Origin: Bryobacteraceae bacterium
GTDB lineage: Bacteria > Acidobacteriota > Terriglobia > Bryobacterales > Bryobacteraceae
Assembly (NCBI GenBank): GCA_029975915.1
Contig: JARKOC010000336.1
Span: 1 to 9,621, forward strand
Direction: 5' to 3'
Length of the DNA stretch: 9,621 nucleotides
Shown: positions 1-6,151 of the stretch, piece by piece
Position numbering within the stretch: position 1 is the first letter of the stretch
Layout: each line of letters begins with the position of its first letter
Made by a program: the position numbers and the translations under genes
The notes under the pieces: model-generated
The model's input: the letters and a program-made list of their open reading frames with translations, nothing else
Database searches by the model: none
Told to the model about the DNA's origin: nothing

Positions 1-347
1 TGAATCCGGTGAGGGCGGGCCTGGCGGCGAGGCCGGAAGAATATGAGTGGTCGAGCGCGGCGGCACACCTGAAGGGGGCCGACAGCCGGCATGTCGTGGA
101 CATGGGGTTTTGGGCGGAGTCGGGCGGGTCGCGGCGGTGGCATGAGTTGCTGGAAGACGGGGAGCAGGAGGCGGAACTTGCTCGGCTGAGGCGTGCGACC
201 CATGCGGGTAAGCCATTGGGATCGAAGGATTTTCATGCGAAGATTGAGGAGATCCGAAAGAAGCTGAAAACGGGACAATCCGTTGCGGTGAGGCGCTTCG
301 ATGACCGGGCAGAGACAACGAAGGACGGCTATTTCGAGGCATTTTGA
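1..347 (+). CDS. REP-associated tyrosine transposase (RAYT, Y1_Tnp family), 3' end only
   Basis: The reading frame is open from the window edge (first full codon at base 3) and stops with TGA at 345-347, so only about 114 C-terminal residues are visible. The first residues, NPVRAGLAARPEEYEWSSA, match the conserved end of the Y1/RAYT catalytic domain. The tail contains a basic helix and the segment RRATHAGKPLGSKDF, which resembles the usual RAYT C-terminal tail. The HUH pair and catalytic tyrosine would lie left of the window and cannot be judged. RAYTs are single-strand DNA transposases, usually single copy, that recognise and mobilise REP hairpins; consistent with that, a hairpin and direct repeats lie 50-140 bp downstream. 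The GTG at base 9 is an internal Val codon, not the real start. Confidence 0.82.
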   Translation, partial: NPVRAGLAARPEEYEWSSAAAHLKGADSRHVVDMGFWAESGGSRRWHELLEDGEQEAELARLRRATHAGKPLGSKDFHAKIEEIRKKLKTGQSVAVRRFDDRAETTKDGYFEAF

Positions 348-397
348 TGGAGACCGGCAGGAGAATGACCAATGTGGGCCGACGCACAATCCCAGTT

Positions 398-417
398 GGG
401 ACGAGTCAGGCCGTCCC
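398..417. repeat. REP-like hairpin downstream of the RAYT gene
   Basis: GGGACG at 398-403 is perfectly complementary to CGTCCC at 412-417, leaving an 8-base loop (AGTCAGGC). It sits 50 bp after the RAYT stop codon and overlaps the first copy of the 18-bp direct repeat. It is followed by a pyrimidine-rich tract (to about 453) of iterated CGTTTT/CGTCCCC units. RAYT genes are commonly flanked by the REP hairpins they act on, so a REP role is a reasonable inference. A weak transcription terminator for the RAYT gene is the alternative, since T runs follow the stem. Confidence 0.5.
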
Positions 418-489
418 CGTTTTCGTCCCCGTTTTCCCGTTTTCCGTTTTCCGATTCATTCCGACAGACACTCAGGCCGTCCCCGTTTT
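406..489. repeat. 18-bp direct repeat pair with intervening pyrimidine tract
   Basis: TCAGGCCGTCCCCGTTTT occurs at 406-423 and again, identically, at 472-489, with starts 66 bp apart. Between them lie further CGTCCCCGTTTTCCCGTTTT-like units. The first copy contributes the 3' arm of the hairpin at 398-417. The second copy lacks an upstream GGGACG and so has no matching stem. This is seen directly. The link to REP/RAYT biology is an inference from position. Confidence 0.6.
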
Positions 490-513
490 ACCGTTTTGAG
501 CCGCAGTGACGCT

Positions 514-520
514 AAGGGGA
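514..520 (+). promoter_or_regulatory. Ribosome binding site deciding the start at 526
   Basis: AAGGGGA is a purine-rich Shine-Dalgarno-like stretch five bases before the ATG at 526. The frame stays open back to 301, but those codons cross the RAYT end and the repeat tract. This site argues that translation begins at 526. Confidence 0.55.
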
Positions 521-525
521 CTACG

Positions 526-981
526 ATGTCTATGTCTCGGTCCAGCCTGCTCAGAATCGGTCTGTGCGTTGCCACCATCGCATGGTTACTTAGGCCCAGT
601 AGGCCTGCAATTATACGCCTCGGTGCACCGGCTTCGATACGGGGAGAAGTTGCGCTCTTCGTCGCCAATCCACTTCGCGACAGGGCGCCGGAGGAGACGG
701 CCGAGCGGCTCCTCCTACTGTTGAAGCAGGGCAGGTGTATTGAGGCCTTCAAGTTTGCAGGAGGGGTGGACGACGCGCGAATCAAAGAGGTGTGCGAACT
801 TCGCGCGGCGAGCCTACCTGTTAGCAGGTGGGAACTCATTGATCGCGTTGATCGGGACGGCGTCGTCGACCTTCAGTATCGGTGTGAACTTCGCAGATGG
901 GAGGAGTACTTGAGAATCACGGTGACGAATTCGCCAAATGGGTGGCATATCCTCTCTTGGGCTTTTCCCCCCGGCGCTTAG
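526..981 (+). CDS. Small predicted anchored or secreted protein of unknown function, possibly NTF2-like
   Basis: This encodes a 151-residue protein that I do not recognise. The ATG at 526 is chosen because of the AAGGGGA site before it; a second ATG follows at 532. Residues 8-22 (LLRIGLCVATIAWLL) form a short hydrophobic segment after two arginines, consistent with an uncleaved anchor or signal peptide. The rest alternates a helix (ETAERLLLLLKQGRCIEAFKFA) with strand-like stretches ending in WHILSW. It resembles the general pattern of small NTF2-like/SnoaL-type proteins, a guess from pattern only. Three cysteines (GRC, VCE, RCE) lie in the mature part. The gene appears less GC-rich than the genes to the right and stands alone between two transposase genes, so horizontal acquisition is possible. 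It is probably expressed alone. Confidence 0.55.
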   Translation: MSMSRSSLLRIGLCVATIAWLLRPSRPAIIRLGAPASIRGEVALFVANPLRDRAPEETAERLLLLLKQGRCIEAFKFAGGVDDARIKEVCELRAASLPVSRWELIDRVDRDGVVDLQYRCELRRWEEYLRITVTNSPNGWHILSWAFPPGA

Positions 982-1100
982 TCCCAGATAGCAAGAACAA
1001 TTTGCCTGTGGTCCGCAATATTAACGTCCGCTCGTAGAATCAACGGGTTCCGAGTGGGGTCTTAACAACGTTACACGCGGCCCCCGCCATTCCATCGGCG
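982..1100. other. Intergenic gap with no recognisable feature
   Basis: This 119-bp stretch separates the small protein gene from the 3' end of the inverted transposase gene. I looked for a terminal inverted repeat of the transposon here and found only a 7-base TAGAATC match to the far side, which is too short to count. No RNA gene or convincing terminator was seen. Confidence 0.4.
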
Positions 1101-2148
1101 TTACGCAGCCTCCTTCTCCAGCCTGTATTCGTGGTGCAGCCCGCCGAGCACCGGCGTCGATTTGACTCGGTACCCGGCGGGAAGCTTGTGTCTATGTGGG
1201 CCGGCCGGCACTTTGGCTTGGGGTGGTTCCGGAATTCCTGGCCCTAATGCGGCGTGTGGGCGGCCACGATTGTAATGGATCACGAACTCGCCCACGATCC
1301 TTCTCAGATGCCGTTCGTTGATCGGAATCAGGAAGTCCAGGCATTCTCGACGAATCGTTCCGATCAGCCGTTCGCAGAATGCGTTCGCTTTCGGCGCCCG
1401 GACCGGCGTTCTCAGCACGCGCAGGCCAAAGCCCTTCAGTCCTGAATCCAGACTGGCGGAGAAGATCGAGTCGCGGTCGTGGATCAGGTAGAGGTATGGA
1501 TGGTCGAATGTGAAGCACTCGCGCAAACTGCTGGAGGGTCCATTCGGCGGTGGGTGGGCGGTGACGTTGGTATGAAGAATCCGCCGGGACCCGACCTCCA
1601 TGGCCACGAACACGTACAGCACTCGCATCGACGAGGTCACAGAAACCATGAAGTCGCAGGCGACGATGCCCTTGGCGTGATTCCGAACAAAAGTGGCCCA
1701 GCGCTGATTCGACGCGCGACTGCCCCGTGGCCGCAACTTGTCCAGGTACTTGCCAAACGGTCCGCGGCGAAACCCGGATGCCCAGTTTTAGAGAGAGCTC
1801 GTCAGCAATCCGCTCCTCGCCCCAAGTCGGATTCTCTGCTGCCATCTCCCGAACCAGCTCGCGCAGGTTCTTCGGCAGTGGTGGCCGGCCAGGCTTGCGC
1901 GACTTCCAGCGCCAAAAAGCCCGGAACGCCGTGCGATGCCATCCGATGAAGGTCTCTGGCTTCACGATGACCAGTGCTTCGCGCCAGTCGAAAAACCGCG
2001 CGAGGGCGATCATCGACAGGCGCGTCGATGCTGGAGCCTTTCGCGGCCGGGCTTTGCGCTCTTGAAATAGGGCAAGTTGCCTGCGGAGGAACAGGTTTTC
2101 GGCGATGAGGGCCGCGCGACGAAGGAACAGCAGTCGGAGGATGGCCAA
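1101..2148 (-). pseudogene. DDE integrase-core transposase, broken by three single-base indels
   Basis: Read from a TTG at 2148, the frame encodes an N-terminal part with the helical segment AENLFLRRQLALFQ and an HTH_21-like stretch (NPTWGEERIADEL...VSPRTV). It then shifts near 1752-1757, continues as KYLDKLRPRG in another frame, returns to the first frame at about 1552 (PTAEWTLQQF), and shifts back at 1524 (RECFTF). The final frame ends at 1101. The net effect is one extra base, one missing base and one extra base. Joining the pieces gives roughly 348 residues. A DDE triad survives: Asp in ACDFMV, Asp in IHDRDS, and Glu in CERLIGT 35 residues later. The family normally has one uninterrupted frame as far as I recall, so this copy should be inactive. 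No clear terminal inverted repeats or target duplication were found. Sequencing indels are an alternative explanation, because one lies in a G run. Confidence 0.8.
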
Positions 2149-2238
2149 GTGAACCGTGCCGTCGCGTCGCTCGCCCGCGCATAGTTCGTGCCAGTCCCTG
2201 TATGCATGACCTCCTTCCCGGTCTTGTACGATTCTAGC

Positions 2239-2267
2239 TTGACATGATAAAGTACTTCACATTGAAT
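2239..2267 (+). promoter_or_regulatory. Candidate sigma70-type promoter for the three-repeat membrane protein gene
   Basis: A perfect TTGACA at 2239-2244 is followed after 17 bases by TTGAAT at 2262-2267, which matches four of six TATAAT positions. The local sequence is AT-rich compared with the rest of the window. It points toward the ATG at 2361, about 90 bp away. It lies just outside the transposase 5' end, so it may be an outward promoter contributed by the element. This is from sequence match only. Confidence 0.42.
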
Positions 2268-2360
2268 CAATCAGACTGCAATGGTGTCAACGCCGCACAT
2301 TTCAGTTAACGCGCAGGCCCGCCGTCGAATGAGTCGCTTGACTTCCACAAAGATCGCATC

Positions 2361-3686
2361 ATGAAAGCGCTCAAATCCGCAGCGCTCGTCTTGGCCGCCA
2401 TCCTCCTCTGTATAGGTGTCATCGCCGGCTACTGGATGATCAGGACGCCCAGCGAGCCCGAGACTGTCTCCGACATCAAAGCCGAGTCGCTGGAGGCCCA
2501 CGCGAGCTTGCTTTATGGCCGTATCACGACCATTGACGGCGCCACATACGAGGGCCGGTTGCGTTGGGGTGGCGGCCAGGAGGCCTTTTGGGGCGACTAT
2601 TTTAATGGCGCCAAAAACGAAAACCCCTGGGCCCGCCTTGTCCCGCCCGACCGTCTCCCCAAACTGCGCGACCCGTTTCAGATCTTCGGCTTCGAGATCT
2701 TCGACCGGCAGCGCCCGATGGACCTCAACCGCCTCTTCATGGCACGCTTCGGCGACTTAGCCCGCATCGAGGCGCGCGGCCGCGACGTTCGCGTCACTCT
2801 CAAAAGCGGAACCGCGTACGATCTCGACCGCTTCTCGGCCAGCGATTTCGATGACGGAGTCCGTGTGTGGGACGCAATCCGCGGATTGTCCGACCTCGAC
2901 AGTCTGCGAATTCGCTCCATCGACTTGTTCCCACCGCCCAATCCAGGTGCTGCCCCTAGCCGGCTCCAAGGCACGGTCCGCACCCGTCACGCCTCCTTCT
3001 CAGGCTTCATCCAGTGGGACCGCGAATCGGGCCTCCGCTCGGACCTTCTGCGCGGCCAAACCGCTCAGGGCGAGCAGAGGCTGCCGTTCTCGACCATCGC
3101 CTCCATCGCCCGCCGGTCGCGCGCAAGCTCCGTGGTGACCCTGCTCGACGGCCGGCAAGTCGAATTCTCGGGGACAACCGCAGTTGGCGAGGGGAACCGC
3201 GGCGTCTATGTGGACGACCTCCGCTACGGCCGTGTGCTGGTCTCCTGGGACGCCTTCGAAGCCGCGGAATTCAGCCCTGGCGGAAGCGGCCCCTCATACG
3301 GTGACTTCCCTCCCGGCGGCCCTCTCATGGGATCGGTCACCACCCTCGACGGACGCCGTCTTCATGGCCGTCTCGTCTTCGACCTCGACGAAAGCGAGAT
3401 CACCGAAACGCTCGACGCCCCATCCAATGGCGTTGATTACACCATCCCTTTCGGTCTCGTCTCGTCGATCGATCTTCGCGCTGATGCGGCCCAGCGCGCA
3501 CGCCTCACCCTGCACAGCGGCGAGATCCTCGAACTTGACCGCGCCGGCGACCTCGGCCGCAACAACGCCGGCGTGTTGATTTTCAGCGGCGCCCACAAAC
3601 GCCCCGAGTACATCCCTTGGACAGATGTCTCGCTGATCCTCCTTGACCGTCCCCCAGCGATGTACCCGCCGCCGACCGCCCGCTAG
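2361..3686 (+). CDS. Membrane-anchored protein with three tandem beta-rich repeats, function unknown
   Basis: This 441-residue protein is not one I recognise by name. Residues 7-27 form a hydrophobic N-terminal helix after two lysines, so it is probably anchored with the remainder outside the cytoplasm. The rest contains three diverged tandem units beginning near residues 52, 202 and 322. Each has, in order: G-x-I/V-x-T (GRITT, GTVRT, GSVTT), G-x-L/I-x-W/F (GRLRW, GFIQW, GRLVF), a segment like PFSTIASI (ARFGDLARI, PFSTIASI, PFGLVSSI), and a V/L-T-L-x-S/D-G turn near 145, 259 and 382. Units 2 and 3 then have V/I-x-W (LVSWDAF, YIPWTDV). Unit 1 carries an extra insertion. The order and short strand lengths suggest repeated small beta-barrels or sandwiches. 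No catalytic motif is evident. The start at 2361 is supported because it includes the membrane helix; its ribosome binding site is weak. It converges on the S46 peptidase gene. Confidence 0.78.
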   Translation: MKALKSAALVLAAILLCIGVIAGYWMIRTPSEPETVSDIKAESLEAHASLLYGRITTIDGATYEGRLRWGGGQEAFWGDYFNGAKNENPWARLVPPDRLPKLRDPFQIFGFEIFDRQRPMDLNRLFMARFGDLARIEARGRDVRVTLKSGTAYDLDRFSASDFDDGVRVWDAIRGLSDLDSLRIRSIDLFPPPNPGAAPSRLQGTVRTRHASFSGFIQWDRESGLRSDLLRGQTAQGEQRLPFSTIASIARRSRASSVVTLLDGRQVEFSGTTAVGEGNRGVYVDDLRYGRVLVSWDAFEAAEFSPGGSGPSYGDFPPGGPLMGSVTTLDGRRLHGRLVFDLDESEITETLDAPSNGVDYTIPFGLVSSIDLRADAAQRARLTLHSGEILELDRAGDLGRNNAGVLIFSGAHKRPEYIPWTDVSLILLDRPPAMYPPPTAR

Positions 3687-3717
3687 CTCTCTCTCCATCG
3701 TCCAATGCCGCGGAAAC

Positions 3718-3732
3718 CCCGGCCGCCGGGCC
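3718..3732. terminator. Possible bidirectional stem between convergent genes
   Basis: CCCGG at 3718-3722 pairs with CCGGG at 3726-3730 around a 3-base loop, and an overlapping GGCC/GGCC pairing extends to 3732. It lies in the 136-bp gap between two convergent stop codons (3686 and 3823), where a shared terminator is expected. No T tract follows on either strand, so a classical intrinsic terminator is doubtful. Confidence 0.28.
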
Positions 3733-3822
3733 AAAACGGACGAAGCGATGGCCCACTTCAGGACGGCCGCCTCGCCCGTCATGCTCAGCCCGCCAATGCT
3801 GGCGCGTTTCGAGATTCCCGTC

Positions 3823-6045
3823 TCACTTCGCCGCGGCGGCGGGCTTTGCCGACCCATTTGACGCCGCCGCCGGCGCCATCTCCTCCACCAGGCGACCGGC
3901 CCCGTCCACTTCGGTCATGTTCCAGAGCATGTATCTCGCATCTACATGGATGGACCGCGTCGTGACCGGGTCGAACAAGTAGTTCGACGCGACTGATTCG
4001 TAAGTCCCGTCGAACAACAGCCCCACCAGTTCCCCTTTCGCGTTCAAGGTTGGCGACCCAGAGTTGCCGCCTGTCGTGTCCACGGTCGAGAGGAAATTCA
4101 CAGGGACGTCCTTCAAAGCCGGGTCCAGGTACGGAGTCTTCCTGCCTGCTCTGAGCGCTCTGATTGCGTCAAGTTGGGCCTTGGGGGCATTGAACTCGCC
4201 TTCGCCCGTATGCTTCTGGACGATCCCGGCCAACGTGGTTTGTGGCTTGTAGAAAAGTCCATCCCTTGCGTCCACACCCTTCACCTGTCCAAAGGTCACG
4301 CGCAACGTGCTGTTTGCGTCCGGCGCCACCAGGCCGCCGGCCTTGGCCAGCATGGCTTCCATGTATCGCGGCAACAGACGCGCATAAGCTCCGGCGCGGT
4401 CTTTTGCCCTTTCGCGGTTGGCCTCAGCCATCGGCTCGAGGGCGGCCGCCAGGTCGATGAAGGTGTCCTTCGTTGCCAGAAGTTCGGCAGTGCTTTTGGT
4501 GAACAGCCCCAGCCTAAACTCCCTGTCGCCTATTCTCGTACCCGCGAACAGGCCCTCAAGCCAGGAATCGATGGCGCGGTTGGCATCGGCTATCGCCATG
4601 CCCGGCTTCAGGCCAGACTCTTTGTCCAGGGCCTCGATCCTCTGCCCGGCAGGAAGATCCGCAGCCAGGCCCATCGCCCAGCGCAGCATCGCCTTTTCCG
4701 CCGCCGGGTCAAGCGTTCTCTGCATTCGGTCCAGGCCGTCGCGAACCCTACTCCAGTCACGCTCCTGGTAGCCTGACTCCCGGTCGATGTCCGCCTTTGG
4801 CCGCTGCACCGACAACCGGTAGAGCGTCTGCGCCGCACGCAGATAGTTCGACGCCGATGCGATCGACGCCATCGCAGCATTCATCTCCCTGGTTTTCTCG
4901 CTCTCCGCCTGCAACGCCCGCAACGCCGGCAGCAAGTCGCCATACTTCTTTTGACGCGCGGTGTCCGAGTCGATCCACGCCTCCAGGGCTTTTTCCTGCG
5001 CCAGTTTCTTTTCCAGGCTGCCGCCCTTCACCAGCCCTTCCAGCATCCCCTTCTGGTTGGTCAGCCCGTTGTTCAGGCCCTGCACCCTTCCTGCGAGCTT
5101 CAGCGCCACGGTCTTGTCCCGCTTCACCAGTTCGTCGATGAGCGCCAATTGCTCCTGTGCCAGTCGGATCGAGCGCGGCATCCTCCACTCGGTCACCTCT
5201 TTCACCTCCGCATACGTGGCATGGCGTTGCGTGAAGCCCGGATAGCCCGTGACGAACACCAGGTCGCCCGGTTTGATCCCAGCACTCGACACCCTGAGCC
5301 AGTGCTTCGGCTTGAACGGGACATTCTCCTTCGAGTACTCGGCCGGTTTGCCGTCCTTGCCCACGTAAGCCCGCAGGAAGCTCCAGTCGCCCGTATGCCG
5401 CGGCCACCGCCAGTTATCGGTCTCACCGCCGAAGACGCCGATTCCCTCAGCCGGCGCATAAACCAGCCGCACGTCCTTGATCTCCATCTGTGCGATCTCG
5501 AAGTACTTCAGCCCTTCGAAGAATGACGCCACAGTGCAGCGCTTCCCGCCCTTCTCGCACGCGGCAACGCGCTCCTTCACCCTTCGCTCGATGGCGTCGT
5601 ACCGTTGACGGTCTGTCGCCTTCGGATCGATGTTGCCCGTAATCGCGGCGGTCACGTCGGTTACCGACGTGGTCACGAATACCCTCGATCCCGGCCCGTT
5701 GGAGAGTTCCTCGTCACGCGTCCTGGCCAGATAGCCGTCTTTCAGCAGGTTGCGCGACGGCGTCGAGTTGAACTGTAGGCCACCTGTTACGCAGTGATGA
5801 TTGGTGACGATCAGCCCGTCAGGTGACACAAAGGAAGCCGTGCAGCCACCCAACGAAACGATTGCGCCCATGGGGTGACCCGTCAGATCGGCGAACGCTT
5901 TTGGGTCGCCCTGAAATCCGAGCGTTTTCAGCTTGGCGGCGAGCGCCGGGATCTGTTGCGGCATCCACATGCCCTCTTCGGCGTATAGTCCGCCCGACAG
6001 AACGGCGATGCCGCTCAGCAGCAGCAATGGTCTGGCGATTCTCAC
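3823..6045 (-). CDS. Exported S46 family dipeptidyl-peptidase, DPP7-like
   Basis: This encodes a 740-residue serine exopeptidase of MEROPS family S46, which removes dipeptides from the N terminus of peptides in the periplasm or outside the cell. A signal peptide (hydrophobic to about residue 18) ends LYA before EEGMWMPQQ, the usual mature start of this family. Conserved blocks are TNHHC (His84 next to Cys), FGGETDNWRWPRHTGD (205-220, with Asn211, Trp212 and Asp220) and GGNSGSP (nucleophile Ser662). Asn211/Trp212 and Asp679 correspond to residues known in characterised S46 enzymes to bind the substrate amino terminus. The residue 18 after the serine is Gly680. In Porphyromonas enzymes this position is Gly in DPP7 (hydrophobic P1) and Arg in DPP11 (acidic P1), so hydrophobic P1 preference is inferred. 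The GTG at 6045 is preferred over the upstream GTG at 6063 because GGAGGA lies eight bases before it. The C-terminal tail is Ala-rich. The gene probably follows the S9 peptidase gene on one transcript. Confidence 0.9.
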   Translation of the reverse strand: MRIARPLLLLSGIAVLSGGLYAEEGMWMPQQIPALAAKLKTLGFQGDPKAFADLTGHPMGAIVSLGGCTASFVSPDGLIVTNHHCVTGGLQFNSTPSRNLLKDGYLARTRDEELSNGPGSRVFVTTSVTDVTAAITGNIDPKATDRQRYDAIERRVKERVAACEKGGKRCTVASFFEGLKYFEIAQMEIKDVRLVYAPAEGIGVFGGETDNWRWPRHTGDWSFLRAYVGKDGKPAEYSKENVPFKPKHWLRVSSAGIKPGDLVFVTGYPGFTQRHATYAEVKEVTEWRMPRSIRLAQEQLALIDELVKRDKTVALKLAGRVQGLNNGLTNQKGMLEGLVKGGSLEKKLAQEKALEAWIDSDTARQKKYGDLLPALRALQAESEKTREMNAAMASIASASNYLRAAQTLYRLSVQRPKADIDRESGYQERDWSRVRDGLDRMQRTLDPAAEKAMLRWAMGLAADLPAGQRIEALDKESGLKPGMAIADANRAIDSWLEGLFAGTRIGDREFRLGLFTKSTAELLATKDTFIDLAAALEPMAEANRERAKDRAGAYARLLPRYMEAMLAKAGGLVAPDANSTLRVTFGQVKGVDARDGLFYKPQTTLAGIVQKHTGEGEFNAPKAQLDAIRALRAGRKTPYLDPALKDVPVNFLSTVDTTGGNSGSPTLNAKGELVGLLFDGTYESVASNYLFDPVTTRSIHVDARYMLWNMTEVDGAGRLVEEMAPAAASNGSAKPAAAAK

Positions 6046-6053
6046 AAGACTAG

Positions 6054-6059
6054 TCCTCC
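6054..6059 (-). promoter_or_regulatory. Ribosome binding site deciding the S46 peptidase start
   Basis: On the minus strand GGAGGA occupies 6059-6054, eight bases before the GTG at 6045. The alternative GTG at 6063 lies upstream of this site and has no comparable sequence before it, so the shorter protein is favoured. Confidence 0.65.
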
Positions 6060-6151
6060 ACACTCAGCAATCGACTGAGGACGAAGATGCGGTTACGGGG
6101 AGCCGCGCCTGCGCCCGCCATGAGGATAGCATCAACTGCGAGGATGCCGGC

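Noticed and set aside
301..525. Upstream extension of the small protein gene back to base 301
   Set aside because: It would overlap the RAYT 3' end and translate the direct-repeat tract. A good ribosome binding site precedes the ATG at 526.
1749..1758. Programmed frameshift in the transposase, as in IS3 orfA/orfB
   Set aside because: The site lacks an A-rich slippery run, the shift is in the +1 direction, and two further indels downstream fit decay better.
1035..2236. TAGAATC / GATTCTA inverted match flanking the transposase as terminal repeats
   Set aside because: It has only seven bases, no extension and no target duplication; such a match is expected by chance.
6063..6079. CTCAG/CTGAG hairpin in front of the S46 peptidase gene
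   Set aside because: A five-base stem with a seven-base loop and no T tract is too weak to call a terminator or operator.
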